A DNA stretch of 64,000 nt from Sceloporus undulatus. Its lineage: Eukaryota > Chordata > Lepidosauria > Squamata > Phrynosomatidae. Positions 33,390-44,769 of this stretch are shown here, in pieces (the first letter of the stretch is position 1; each line of letters opens with the position of its first letter). The position numbers and the translations under genes were made by a program. The stretch is from the NCBI RefSeq assembly GCF_019175285.1, contig NC_056524.1, positions 233,422,395 through 233,486,394 on the forward strand, given 5' to 3'. The notes below the pieces were generated by a model. That model did no database searches. It was not told the DNA's origin and was given only the letters and a program-made list of their open reading frames with translations.

Positions 33390-34035
33390 ACCAGACTGTT
33401 TTACAACAGACTATAGTTTGTTAACATTTAGAATAAAGCTTCTTACTGATAATAATTCAATGATTAAAATAATAAAATAAAATAAAATAAAATAGGAATA
33501 CTTTTAGCCAATGGGCACAAATGGGGTGATAGTCCCAGGCATATCGGGGGGATGCAAGAACAGGCCCCCCCACACAGACATTAGAGAGCTTAAGAAGCAC
33601 TGGTATAGACAACTATGGTATTCTTCTCTCTTTCCAGGAAACACCCAAAAATATAACACAGGGCAAGTTGGTAGGTGCAAAGAGATTTTCACACTGAACA
33701 ATAATTGCCAAGATTCTTTGTGAAAGCTGTAAGAGTGGCCATGATCCTGTTAGCCAACATAGATCTCAACATAAAGGCCAGCGTAAGTGACAGTGGCATA
33801 GATGGAAGGGATAACATGACCACAGGTGCTGCAACGATGTGGACAATTAGCATAATAAAGAGCAAAGATCCATTCACGCTACACAGTTATAATGTTATAT
33901 TCCACTTTAACCAGGGTGACCAGATGTCATAACTGCAAAGGAGGACAAGACACTGCAAAATGTAGGGATTTCCAGGGAATATGTAGGACATTACCATTAA
34001 AAGCTAAAAACACTGATATGAGTATAAATTCACTT
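33390..34035. other. No gene; possible hAT end
   Basis: An (AAAAT)n run occupies 33468-33494. TTAAGAAGCACTGGTATAGA near 33590 resembles a reversed Charlie-type hAT end, without a visible partner. Confidence 0.35.
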
Positions 34036-34039
34036 CATA

Positions 34040-34141
34040 TGGAGCCCTGGTGGCCCAAGGGAGCCCTGGTGGCACAGTGGTTAAAAGCCAGAACTGCAGT
34101 CACAATGTTGTGAGTTTGATCCCAGGGCTCCAAGGTTGACT
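34040..34141 (+). mobile_element. Sauria SINE, 5' part with a doubled head
   Basis: GGAGCCCTGGTGGCCCAAGG is followed directly by a second GGAGCCCTGGTGGCACAGTG, then GAACTGCAGTCACAATG, TTGTGAGTTTGATCCCAG and GGCTCCAAGGTTGACTC. The 3' half and BovB-type tail are missing. Confidence 0.85.
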
Positions 34142-34144
34142 CTA

Positions 34145-34733
34145 TGATTTATTTACAGTTATATCACATATATTGTATTATATATCCAACCATATTTTTC
34201 TGATGAACTTACCTTCATTAAAATGCCTTGTTGGTTTGCAATATACTTATCAGATTCTGAGCAAAACAAATGCTTAAAATTCTACTTTACTAGCAACAAT
34301 CTCTTTTATCTGTAGTTTTCTCATTTGTTCTGTCATCCCTCCTGCTTCTTCCACATCCCAAAATTGCACACTTCTGCTTGGTGCTGCTGATCTGCTTCAG
34401 CAACCCAGATCCTCTTTTCCTTTCTACACCTGCATCAGAAACAAACAAACAAAACCACCACATGGTCAGCAACAGTCTTTTCCACAGCCTGCAACAGCCA
34501 GGGCAGTAATAATCTGTTGAGCTACCTCTTGCTTGACTGCTGGGATGACACAGGGACAGGTTTTATAGCTAAAAACAGAGGACAATATGCATTTCCTCCC
34601 AGACCCCTGGGCATACTGTAAGTCTAAAACGTAGCACATGTAGGGGAAAAGGAGGACATCCTGTCACCCTGACTACCTTGGCAACATCCTTAGAATCCCA
34701 GGATAGCCAGTTTGGGGCAGGGCATTTAGAATT
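34145..34733. other. No gene recognised
   Basis: No gene or named repeat seen. Confidence 0.45.
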
Positions 34734-34735
34734 CT

Positions 34736-34937
34736 GAGAGCCAGCATGGGAGAGTGGTTTGAGCATTGGACTATGACTCTGGAGACCAGGGTTCAAATCC
34801 CACTTAGCCATGGAAACTGGGCAAGTCACACTTACTCAACATCAGAGGATGGCAATGGTAAACCTTCTCTGAAGAAACTTGTCAAGAAAACCCCGTGATA
34901 GAGCCCCCATGATAGAGTAAAAAATGACTTGCAGGCA

Positions 34938-34942
<5 letters not shown>
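34736..34942 (+). mobile_element. tRNA-derived SINE
   Basis: GAGAGCCAGCATGGGAG, GTGGTTTGAGCATTGGAC, CAGGGTTCAAATCCCAC (B box), TCAAGAAAACCCCGTGATAG and AATGACTTGCAGGCACATT. It ends in the ATT array at 34941. Confidence 0.88.
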
Positions 34943-34988
<46 letters not shown>

Positions 34989-34998
34989 NNNNNNNNNN
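34941..34998. repeat. (ATT)n microsatellite and N gap
   Basis: About sixteen ATT units run into ten N bases (34989-34998). The array lies between a SINE and a LINE tail, either of which could have seeded it. Confidence 0.95.
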
Positions 34999-35200
34999 AT
35001 CCTCACTGGGACCCAAAGTGGCATACATCCTAAAAAACACAGTACAATTAAAAACCTACAAAACTGACAATTAAAATGGTATTAAACTATTACAATATTA
35101 AAAAGATGATTCATTTAAAAATATAATACAATTTTAAAAAGATAAAATCACTTAATAACCATATCCTTTAAAGCAATACACCACTCCTAGGACATTAAAA
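34999..35200 (-). mobile_element. LINE 3' end (L2-like)
   Basis: ATCCTCACTGGGACCCAAAG, TGGCATACATCC and an A-rich UTR are the reversed 'ccccactgggacccaaagtggcttacatc' pattern of L2-group 3' ends. Confidence 0.6.
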
Positions 35201-36420
35201 TTTTTCTGTTTTAAACACCTTCCTAAAAAAAAAGATCTTAGCCTGTCAGCTACAATAACAACACAATAGCAACAAATTAAAAATTCTAAACCATACAACT
35301 CTAGCACCTCACTAAACTACAAACCTCAAAATTTGTGTCATGTGAATGGGACTTAGAGAGAGAGAGTTGCTTCAGAGCTGGACGGGCAGATTTCTCTGGC
35401 CATGATGGAGATATTTTGTGTTCTCCTTGCCTCTGCTGTGCCCTGTCCCCTAAAGTGCCTTATGATGACATTAATGGAGCATTATGCCAGCATATGACAT
35501 GAAAGGCAATTCTAGGCAGTGAAACTGATATACATTTGTAATACAGAATAGGCCCACAGTATGCTTTATGTGTCTGTTGTCTTTTGAAAGAATAGTCTGT
35601 TCATTTTGGGAACATCTATCTATCCTAGATCATAAATACCCCACACTGAGAAACACAGCTAATAAAAGCACCACTAAAACCAACTTGAATCTACTCTTTC
35701 AGAAAAGTGTTCGTTGCACATGAATCTTTTTCTCCACATGTGAACCCATTGTTCTACAAATTTTGTCTTGTTAGACTGTGCTTATAGAGTACAGCTTCCT
35801 GTCTAAATGTTTTCTCTGTAATTTAAAAATCTGACAAGTGGTCAAAGTTAGGTGACAGACTTCTTTTCATTGATACTGCTGTACTTTGGATACAGTCCAT
35901 CCCTGATTTATTGCAGGATGGATTATAACAGTAAAGTTATATACCACAAAGCCCCCAAAAGTTATTTGTAAGTTACTGGAGCAATGGAACATCTGAACTA
36001 TCAAATGTTTACAATGAGTCCTTTTTTCTCCCCGACTTGATATATCCCTTTTGCTGATGACCTTATATAAAACTTTAACAAACAGATGCCACCCACAGGA
36101 ATGGCCACTGAAAACATTTCAAAGGTTTTGTTTTTTTAGCAAAGATATTATTTTATTATTTTAACATCTGGGCCAGCTCTGCTACTTAGTAGCAAACCTA
36201 TATTTGGGTAAGCAAAGAAGTGAGTAGTGCAATCCTGTAGAACTCTACTAATAAGGCCAACAGAGTTCAAGGAGACTTAATATCCAAGAATGTTTGTAGA
36301 GGATTCCAGGCACAGTGTGTGGAGGTGGGGGTATTTTTGATGTTTTAAGTTTTCTAGAGTTTGATAAAACCAATGCTAGTCTTATTATAAATGAAGACAT
36401 GTGTAACATTCTACCAGAGG
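35201..36420. other. No gene recognised
   Basis: A foldback fragment (ACCTCACTAAACTACAAACC, 35308-35330) is the only named piece. TACAGTCCATCCCTG at 35891 recalls a Tigger-type end but has no partner. Confidence 0.4.
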
Positions 36421-36424
36421 CATA

Positions 36425-36545
36425 AATCATGTAGCACTCCAGATGTTACTGGACTACAACTTCCAGCATGCCCAATCACTGGCTATTCTGGGAGTTTTTC
36501 ACTTCAAGAACATCTGGAGGGCCACATGATTTGATTCCTAACCTA
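36425..36545. mobile_element. Palindromic MITE, 'ccctccagatg' family
   Basis: CATGTAGCACTCCAGATGTT and its inverse AACATCTGGAGGGCCACATG flank GACTACAACTTCCAGCATG. The arms are still recognisable. Confidence 0.65.
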
Positions 36546-36760
36546 TACCTGGGCCAAAGTGAGCACAGCCTTCCCAGATCATAGTCCTTTCCATCTATTA
36601 ACATTAGTGTGGTAAAACTAGTAATCTTCATCCCAATCTACGTCCCCTGTGTCTTGGAAGGGCATGTAATTAACTTGGATGCAAAAGGGGAAAATTTTTT
36701 CTTCATACAGCTGTGCCTTCTTCTGTTAAAGAGAATCATATCTAATTTTCTCTCATTTTT

Positions 36761-36836
36761 GAAGCTAACCAAGCCAAATTAGTACTAGGATTGGAGACTA
36801 CCAGATATAGTGGGTATGGTCTCTGCTACCTGGCAG
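36761..36836 (+). mobile_element. 5S-SINE fragment, degenerate
   Basis: GAAGCTAACCAAGCC, TTAGTACTAGGATTGGAGAC and a GGTATGGTCTCTGC stretch follow the central 5S order (AAGCTAAGCAG, TTAGTACTTGGATGGGAGAC) at lower similarity. Confidence 0.5.
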
Positions 36837-36904
36837 TTTCTAGCATCCTTGTCAGCATCATGATCAAACATTTATAGCTGTTGAGTGCCATAGAAGGGGT
36901 TGAT

Positions 36905-37425
36905 TTGTATTTAGTATGCCCTGCTAAAAAGTAAAGATATACAACAGAGCACTAATGTGAGAATTGTCCAGTCCATTGTATTCCCCATCACCATGTATGG
37001 ATGTGAAAGCTGGACAGTGAAGAAGGATTTTTAAAAAAACACATTCATTTGAGATGTGGTGCTGGAGAAGAGTGTTGAGAATACCATGGATAACCAAAAA
37101 GATAAACAAATAGGTCCTTTAACAGATCAACCCAGAACTCTCCTTGGAAGCCAAGATGATTAAACTAAGGCTGTCATACTTTGGTCACATCATGAGAAAG
37201 CATGACTCTTTAAACAAGACAATAATGCTAAGAAAAGGTTGAAGGCAGTAGAAAGAAAGGAAGATCGCATGCCAGATGGACAGATGCCAAGTGGATAGGG
37301 AGGCCATGGGCCTGAATCTACAAGACCTTAGCAAAGCAGTGGAGGATAGGAGGGCTTGAAGATGTCTCACACACAGGGCTGCAGTGAGATTGACTTGAGG
37401 GCAGTTACAACAAACAAGAGAACCA
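36905..37425 (+). mobile_element. BovB-type (RTE clade) LINE 3' end
   Basis: Translated pieces in several frames read MYGCESWTVKK, FEMWCWRRVLRIPW, INPELSLEAKMIKLRLSYFGHIMR and KHDSLNKTIML. These are the well-known C-terminal motifs of RTE/BovB reverse-transcriptase proteins (MYGCESWT..., WCWRRLLR, YFGHLMRR, TLMLGK). Frames are broken and the copy is 5'-truncated. BovB is the partner LINE of Sauria SINEs. Confidence 0.88.
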
Positions 37426-37429
37426 TAGT

Positions 37430-38585
37430 TTCACTTTAGCTTGGTAGTTAAAGGCTAGGAAAAGATCAGCAGCTGGGAACAGATGGGAGTAAACTTTCCT
37501 GATTGTGCTATTTTCATAGCCATTTCAATGAGAGGTATATTTGGAGTGCATCTTCCAGTGAAACCAGTTGGCCAGCAATGGTGATCTAGAGTGTTGGCCA
37601 TGGAATAGTCTGGATATAATTAGTTTTTTTAGAGGCCTATTTTTACACTTGCTGGAACCTTTCAGTCAAAGGACTGTGATCCTTCCTTTCCTGTAGACCA
37701 TCCATTATATCTCTTGAGATCAATACAGCTATTCTTATAGCAGTGCTATTTGTCCATTTTCGCTAGCCTTTGTCCCCATAGCCCACTAAAGTGCACATGG
37801 TACACATTTTTTAAAAAATAATTAACTAGCAGGCTATGGTATGGTTCTCTTGTATCCCAATCTGAGGAGAAAGGTGAGAGATAAACAATAACAACAAATT
37901 AGGCAAGTAAAAAAAGCATTAACAAAAATTAACACATCCACTTTCCATGCAGCAAGTAACCTGAGTTCTCTTTGCTGAAATAAAGAATTGGGTTTTTGCC
38001 AGCATCTTGGAGTCAATTGTGCCAAATACTGGTAAACAGCAATACATGAACAATGGGGACATTTCCTGGTACGGTATTGTATGGCTGATTTAGTTACAGC
38101 TGCTCAGGAAAACCAATATTGTAGAAAGGCCCTCAGTCACTTCATCAAAACACATTTTTGTACACTGAAAATAACTATACATCTGATTACTAGTGAGCCT
38201 ATTATAAGCAGAACCAACAACTAAATGTTGAAGCATGAAGTACTTCTATTCATGATTCTACCCACACAAGTTCATTTTCCTTCACCATCTTTTTCTTTTC
38301 TTTTTCTCCCAAGAAGCAACCTCTGTGCCACTAAGCATGCCCTTCTTCATTGAGCTGTTAGGAGGAGAGAGCCCTTCTCTCTGAGAGGGTATCCCCCCCA
38401 TCACTTTTTGCGTTTTTCCAACCTCAAAGTTCAGTGCTGTGGATGTCTCCCTCTGGTGCATGGGTGCTGTTTTGACTAAATAAGGACAGGTACTCATAAC
38501 TGGGATTGATGTTAGCATATAAGAAATGGGTCAACTCAGCAACCTCACTCTGAATTACTGCAGCAGGATATAAACCTACAGAAAA
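37430..38585. other. No gene; one LINE tail
   Basis: TTGTATCCCAATCTGAGGAG and AAAGGTGAGAGATAAACAAT (37848-37900) look like a plus-strand LINE 3' end. I see nothing else. Confidence 0.45.
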
Positions 38586-38589
38586 ATAC

Positions 38590-38768
38590 AACATAAACCA
38601 AAATTCACAGAAGGGCAATATTAGCCACCAAAATGCAGAAAATGCATCATGCAAGCTTTCAAGCAGAAAGAGTTGGCTTGAAAGCTTGCTTCTTCACTGG
38701 CTTCTTCATCAGACAAAGATGTTAAAAATGATACTTACAGAGAGTTATCCATGTTAATTTCTTGAAGC
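38590..38768 (-). mobile_element. Probable Penelope-like terminal fragment
   Basis: On the minus strand GTCTGATGAAGAAGCCAG is followed by CAAGCTTTCAAGCC and CTTGAAAGCTTGCATG, then a TTTCTGCATTTTGGTGG end. The CTGATGA...GAAA order matches hammerhead-bearing terminal repeats of Penelope-like elements. GCAAGCTTTCAAGC and GCTTGAAAGCTTGC form an extra hairpin. Confidence 0.45.
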
Positions 38769-38769
38769 A

Positions 38770-39050
38770 AAAACTATGATCTTTTAACACCTGAAAAACT
38801 AAGGCATGTATTTAGGTGTTAAATCTATGACCAGGTTGAGATTCATGTAGTCTTTCAGTTGTTGTTGGACTTGTTGGCACCCCCTGACTAACCCACTCTG
38901 AATGTGAAGTGCTCATATTTCCATATTTCAAATCTGAAGGCAGCATGTGCTTGGGAGGTCACAATAACCTTTAGGAACACTAGGTCAAGTTCCCAGGGGA
39001 AAGGCATGTGGACAATCAAATCTAAATGGGTATACGTACTATTAGATCCC
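38770..39050. other. No gene recognised
   Basis: No gene or named repeat seen. Confidence 0.4.
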
Positions 39051-39052
39051 TA

Positions 39053-39282
39053 GGAGAGCCAGTGTGGCATAGTGGTTTAAGTGCTGGACTGTAACTCTGG
39101 AGAGCAGGGTTCAATTCTTCGCTCTACCATGAAATCCACTGAGTGACCTTGGGCAGGTCACATGCTCCCAGCCTCTGATAAGACAATGGCAAACCTCCTC
39201 TGAACAAATCTTGCCAACAAAACCCCATGATAGGTTCACCTTAGGGTCGCTATGAGTCAGAAACTACCTGAAGGCATACAAC
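39053..39282 (+). mobile_element. tRNA-derived SINE, full-length
   Basis: GGAGAGCCAGTGTGGCATAG (A-box region), GAGCAGGGTTCAATTC (B box), TGAGTGACCTTGGGCAG, AAACCTCCTCTGAACAAATC, ACAAAACCCCATGATAGG, GGGTCGCTATGAGTCAG and the tail ACTACCTGAAGGCATAC. The best whole copy in the window for this family. Confidence 0.9.
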
Positions 39283-39289
39283 TATAATT

Positions 39290-41735
39290 GCTCTTTCCCA
39301 CAAACCTTCTGCATTTCCTCTTGCACCAAGAGACAAAGGTCTCATTGCACAAAAAAGACAGCCAACTCTTTCTGCTTACTTCCTGCTGTGTCCCCAGCCA
39401 AACTTCTCCATCCATCCATCCTGGGGTTATTCTGATCCAATCACTGTTTTTGTCACACTAAACTTAAAACCATCAACCAGTCCAGAATCCTACTGTCGAT
39501 TCCTGGAAGAAGCATCAAGCTTTTGTTACCTGGCCAGATAGCTCCATCATAAGGCAATTTTTCAGGTACAAATAATGGTCCCAAGAACCCAGTCTCTGTG
39601 TACATAGAACCAGGCTGCACTATGTGTATGTTCTCTGCTGCCCTCAGACCTCATTCTGAGCCACTCCTGCTTTCTGTGCTCTATTCTTTGGACAAGTAAT
39701 ATTGCCCTCGTTAAAAAAAAACACCTCGAACTCTGCTACCATTTTACATAGTTCCATTCTGGTTAGCTCTGAATGCTGTGTCTGTGCGAAATGCTATTAT
39801 GTGTGTGATTACATTCTGTATTTTTTATATTAAAACCTCTTAATTCATCCAAACCTGGAGTTTTCCTCAGTTATTACTGGTATGCACAGGTGCAAATAGT
39901 AAAGTAACACTGACACATGTGGTGGGAACCCCTCCCCATCCCCCACATTTCTTTGGGTAACACACTGCATCTCCTGGCTAGGCCTACTGGTGACTACAGT
40001 CCAATAACAGTTGGAGGACCATGCTATTCCTCCCTCTGTGGAATATAGTAAATTTCAGCAGATACAAGTAGTAACAGTGTACAGCCAAATGTTCTTTATA
40101 CTCATGATCATATTCAGAAGAAGATGATCAAATGATTTATTGCATAAGTAAAATATGGTTCTAATATTGTGAATTTCTGCCAAAATGATCTAATATGTAC
40201 AGATGGCAGAATAACTTCCTTATTTGCAATGCCTTTTGTTTCAAATTTAACATTAAACATGACTGCTGTTGAAGCAGGTACAGTATAAAATTGGCAGTCT
40301 GCATTCTAGGCTACTCTGAACTGGAACAATATTAGAGGAATTCTTACCAACAATGCCACCATATACAGCACATGTTTCCATTACATTTCCAAGCCATCAA
40401 GCAAACATGAGGTTTCAACCCGATTGAACCACCAGCACAATATAGATGTGTATTTTGTTGGTTGGTGAACTTACTTTCTTACTCTGCACAGATACAGTAT
40501 ATTCTTAACTAACCTTGGGGTTTTTTTTTCCATCCCAGCTTTTAGGCCAGGTTGGCTACTAGGAAGAGGAAGACATGATGTCATATATTTTGAATGAGAG
40601 GCCTCTCATGGAAGACTGAAAGAAGACTATGAAGAGAGTAAAGCATGCACATACAGGTATGCATACCATAGCTGGTCTTACATGACGTATGTGACATTTT
40701 TGAATATGGATGTTCAATAATGACCATGAGCTACAGAAAAAAAATCTTCTGTGTATTTGTTTACTCCCTTAATAAGGCAAAGTTCAACAGCTCCAAGACC
40801 TATGGCAGCAAATGCCACACTACTGTGAATGCTATCAGAATAGCTCTCAATGTGCTGCCAATCAAGACCTTTGTGGTTGTAAAAGACACGCATGACACTT
40901 GTTGGGGAGCTAGCTGTATGCAGCCTTCAGATCCTAGGTAGTGTACCCCTGTTGTAAATGAACCACTCTTGTATGAACAATACAAAAATGTCCTGAATGG
41001 ACAGGTATATTTTCTAGCGCATTTTAGACATTATATTTATTTCATGGGGATGTACTGAACCTTGTGGCAAAATCCTTCTGGCAAATTTTTACAGACACCA
41101 TCATATAATTGATTATGATCCATTTATGGAAAAGATATGCCAGCCAATCAGGAGGTATAAGTAAACAGAAATTAATACTTGTCCAAAGTCCACATTTTAC
41201 AGAACTGGTGGTAAGAGTCAGAGTGAGGTTAGATTTGACGGAGTGACTATGACAGGTGAAAAGCATGGTTTTGTGCCTCTTGTTTTCACTGTACATTAAC
41301 AGAGGCAATAAGCCACTTTTGCATGCTCTACTTCTGATACATTGTAGATTTGACTGTATCCATCTAAGGGAGTTGTTTAGATAGAGAACAGATGAGATCA
41401 CACTGGATTGATGAATAATACAGGCACTCAGACCACTGATACACAATCCTAAACACATTTTTTGTATGAACTAGCAAAAGGAAATGAATTAGAATATCAC
41501 TTCTGATCATCTAATCAATATTAGCTATGTCTGAAATTTAAGAACAGGCAAACTACATAATCTGGATGCATTTAAAATTTCTCAAAGTTTTTTATGCATT
41601 CTTTAAAGCAGATGTATTGATTAACATATGTATATTCACTTGGTTTATATTATTCATACTAAACAAGTGTAGTTTCATATATACACAAAATACATTTCAG
41701 AAACAGGAAGGAGGGATAGTTGTAGTGCAATGTTT
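39290..41735. other. No gene recognised
   Basis: Two frames deserve mention only as negatives: 40720-40941 plus (73 residues) and 41042-41458 minus (138 residues). Neither shows a domain. A diverged 'ccagttggagg' foldback remnant is near 39995-40030. Confidence 0.4.
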
Positions 41736-41737
41736 GA

Positions 41738-41975
41738 AGAACCACCATAGTGTAGTGGTTTGAGCATTGAACTATGAGTCTGGAGACCAGGGTTCAAATC
41801 CCAGCTAGGCCACAGAAATCCACTGCGTAACCTTAGGTAAGTCACATTCTCTCAGCCTCAGTGGAAGGCATGGGCAAAATCTCTCTGAACAAATCTTGCT
41901 ATGAAAATCCAGTGATCAGTTTGTCATAGGGTTGCTGTAAATTGGAAATGTCTTGAAGTCAGATAACAACAAAGT
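41738..41975 (+). mobile_element. tRNA-derived SINE
   Basis: CATAGTGTAGTGGTTTGAGC, CAGGGTTCAAATCCCAGC, AAATCCACTGCGTAACC, CACATTCTCTCAGCCTCAG, AACAAATCTTGCTATGAAAA and GTCTTGAAGTCAGATAACA in family order. Confidence 0.88.
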
Positions 41976-41989
41976 ACAATGTTTACTTC

Positions 41990-42050
41990 CCATAAGTAAG
42001 CTTCCCATGTTCAGCTGGGCTTACTCCCAGATAAATGCATCTTGGTCATC
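41990..42050. mobile_element. Short MITE fragment ('caatcct...actcaatgg' family)
   Basis: TTACTTCCCATAAGTAAG and CTGGGCTTACTCCCAGATAA correspond to the centre of this small foldback family. Confidence 0.4.
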
Positions 42051-42351
42051 TTACATACCATGCCATAACTCTCTGTATTGACATTAAAAGCAATACATTT
42101 CTGGAAAGAAATTTTCTCATAGATAATCCTTGTAGGCAAGTCAGAGCTGAGCTCTCATCCCGGTCTAAATAGTTATGACCCGAAGTGTGTCACAGGGTGG
42201 GGTGGGGGATAGTTATGAGAACATCATTATTGAACAATTAGTGTCCTGCATACTTACCTAGAGCAAGACTTGTCAACACAGATAGCAAAATTAAGTGACA
42301 GAATCACTTAATCATCAGTAGTATAGTGTCAAGATCAAGAGGAGTAGTATT

Positions 42352-42466
42352 CTGCTTTTCTCAGACTTACCTGGAGCACTCTGTCCAGTTCTGGGCACCA
42401 TAGCTCAAGAACGATAAAGACAAGCGGGAACATGTTCAGAGAAGGGACAAGATAATCAAAAATTCT
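42352..42466 (+). mobile_element. CR1 fragment, first of a pair
   Basis: CTTACCTGGAGCACTCTGTC, CAGTTCTGGGCACCATAGC and CAGAGAAGGGACAAGATAA repeat the CVQFW-to-KLERVQ coding region that restarts in the next feature. Confidence 0.78.
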
Positions 42467-42975
42467 GTCAGCCTCATCTGGAACACTGTGTCCAGTTCTG
42501 GGCACCACAATTCAAAAAGGATATTGATAAGCTTGAGGGAGGGAGATCAAAATGATGAAGAGTCTGGAAGCCATGCCTTATGAAGAACATCTTAGGGAGC
42601 TGGATATGTTTAGCTTGGAGAAGAATAGGAGGTGACATGACAGCTATTTTTAAATATCTGAAGGGACTTCCTGTAGAAGATGGAGCCAGCTTGTTTTCTG
42701 TTGCTCCAGAGTCTAGAACATGAACCAAGAGACTGAAAATTACAAGAGATTCCACCTAAACATTAGGAAGAACTTTTGGGAAGGTGGAGGAGGGAGAGCA
42801 TTTTGACAGTGAAGTAGATTAGCTTGGAGGGTGGTGGATGCTCCATCTTTGGAGGTCTTTAAAGAAAGATCGAATGGGCTTCTTTCAGGAGTGCTGTAGT
42901 TATGAATTCTTGCATGGCAGGGGGTTGGACTAGATGGCCTTCTGAGTCCTTCCATCGCTAAGATTCTATGAATCA
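42467..42975 (+). mobile_element. CR1 LINE 3' end, second of a pair
   Basis: CTGGAACACTGTGTCCAGTT begins a continuous CR1 stretch: CACAATTCAAAAAGGATATT, GAAGAACATCTTAGGGAGCT, GATTCCACCTAAACATTAGG, GGCAGGGGGTTGGACTAGAT and the end CTAAGATTCTATGAAT. Confidence 0.92.
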
Positions 42976-43295
42976 ACTGCTTCTCTAGACTGCATGTGGA
43001 GAATCCTTTTTGACATTTTCTGCTATATTTCCATCTCCCCATGGATTAGGGGGAAAAAAAGCAGAGTGACCTCTGGGGTATTTCCCATCCGCTGAGTTCA
43101 GTGATGTTAAGAAGCTTGCTTATTTTAACTTTGGCAGGGTTTATCTTGCTCCATGCCCTGAATATACACCAAAGAGTAACCATTTTTGGATTATGTGGTA
43201 AATAATGTGTAGAACAGTTCAAAGGTTATCAAATCCTTTTGTTTTGTTTTGGGGTTATTGTTTTCATCTTTTTCTGTCCCCTGGTGTTTTTGAAG

Positions 43296-43556
43296 GGGTG
43301 TCACATTGAGGATGGAGCACACTTGTTTTCTGCTACTCCAGAGAATAGGACCCAGAACAATGGATGTAAGCTACATGAAAAGAGATGCCACCTAAACATT
43401 AGGAGGAACTTCCTGACAGTAAGAGCTGTCCAACAGTGGAACACACTCCCTTTTGCAAGTGGAGCTTTTTAAACAGAGGCTGGATGGCCATCTGTCCGAG
43501 GTGCCTTGATTGTGTGTTCCTGCATGGCAGGGGGTTGGACTAGATGGTCCTTCTGA
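43296..43556 (+). mobile_element. CR1 LINE 3' end
   Basis: GGGTGTCACATTGAGGATGG, AACAATGGATGTAAGCTACA, GGAACTTCCTGACAGTAAGA, GCTGTCCAACAGTGGAACAC and GGCAGGGGGTTGGACTAGAT. The last few terminal bases are altered. Confidence 0.9.
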
Positions 43557-43699
43557 TTGCTTCTTCGAAGATATGAACAGTGCCCTCCTATCTTTGAACT
43601 TCATTACAATGTGAACAACAACAAAAATCACCAAGTGGCAAAATACAATGGATTTATTGGGATTGGTTTTGTCTCAACGACCCTGGGTTTTTCCCCCCC

Positions 43700-43975
43700 T
43701 ATCACTCCAGCCACCTTGGCTGGTGAGCAGAAAAAAGCAAGGCCTTCTCTGTTGCAGCACCTCAACTGTGGACCTCCCTCCAAAAGGAAATCTGGTTGAT
43801 TCCATCATCAGAGTCTCCAACTTGCTATCCAAACTATTGTTTTGCCTTACTTCTGCTTTAAATTCTTTTAAAACTGTTTTTAAAATAACATTTTACATAC
43901 ATTTTATTGTTTACTGCTTTGAGGCCCTAGTTGGCAGAAAAACATGCCTACAGTGTATATTGAAAAATATATTTG
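43700..43975 (+). mobile_element. L2-like LINE 3' end
   Basis: CAAGGCCTTCTCTGTTGCAG, CACCTCAACTGTGGACCTCC and CTCCAAAAGG correspond to the ARAFSVVAPxLWNSLP-type L2 C-terminus. A T-rich UTR and GAGGCCCTAGTTGGC tail follow. Confidence 0.6.
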
Positions 43976-44199
43976 GTCCTGTGCATGCTAGAGAATCATC
44001 CAGGCCTCCAGGAGATGTTGGCATGTCCTAAGCATTTACTGTTGACTAAAATAAGGATAAATATGTTGATAGCTACACCTTTAAGGTAGCATCTGCTTTG
44101 CCCCTTATTCCCAAGTGAAGGACTGTATATACAGTTGCCACAAAGAAAAACTTTGTAGTCTCCAAATAAGCAGGGGTAGATTTTTGGAACTGTAACTTT

Positions 44200-44330
44200 G
44201 ATCTATATAGAAAGGCATGAAGGAATCCATCAGCACCTTTGAGACTAATTTGCCAAAAAAAAAAAAAAAAAAATCTCTAGCATATGTTTTCATGGACTCT
44301 AGTCCACCTAGCAAGAAACAGATTTGTTAA
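44200..44330 (-). mobile_element. Fragment of a hammerhead-type Penelope-like repeat
   Basis: The minus strand reads GGTGGACTAGAGTCCATGAA, AACATATGCTAGAG, a poly-T run, AATTAGTCTCAAAGGTGCTG. This matches the 'tgatgaagtgg...ccacgaaagcttatgc...ttagtctctaaggtgc' repeat common in reptiles. The GTGGACT/AGTCCA pairing corresponds to stem II of the hammerhead motif. Confidence 0.5.
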
Positions 44331-44707
44331 CCCTCCCCCTCTCCCAAAAAAGACATTGGAGCCATCTTTTTTACCATGGTGACACCAAGTCTATATTAGC
44401 ATCCACTGGCACTTTTCTAACCTTGTGTACATCATGTGCAAGACTGTGATCTTCCCATTATACTGAAATACATGGGAAGGTCATAATCATGCACACAATG
44501 TACAGAACCTTAACACTTGAAGAAATACAACAAATCTTTGGAGATGCAGCTTAACTACCATATTTCACTAACTGATAATTAATATCCACAGGAGTACTCT
44601 GATTTGCTGCATGGCACTAGTAAAGGATCCATGCACATTACCTCTGTGATTCAAAATACCAACCACTCAGAGATGACACACACAATTATATACATTGTCT
44701 AATCAGA

Positions 44708-44750
44708 TATCTTACTGCATTCAATGGAGTTTACTCCTGGCAAGTATATT
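44708..44750. mobile_element. Short MITE fragment
   Basis: ATTCAATGGAGTTTACTCC is part of the 'actcaatggg...acttact' foldback family. Confidence 0.35.
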
Positions 44751-44769
44751 TAAGCAAGCTTTTACTATA

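Noticed and set aside
33580-33610. hAT (Charlie-type) element
   Set aside because: Only one end-like word is present; no partner end or 8 bp duplication was found.
34941-34998. CRISPR-like short tandem repetition
   Set aside because: It is a trinucleotide microsatellite with no spacers, and the genome is vertebrate.
39060-39115. tRNA gene from A- and B-box matches
   Set aside because: It lacks a foldable cloverleaf and is the head of a SINE repeated at least five more times here.
41042-41458. 138-residue minus frame
   Set aside because: No recognisable domain, no repeats of a coding family and no neighbouring exon signals. Probably chance in AT-rich DNA.
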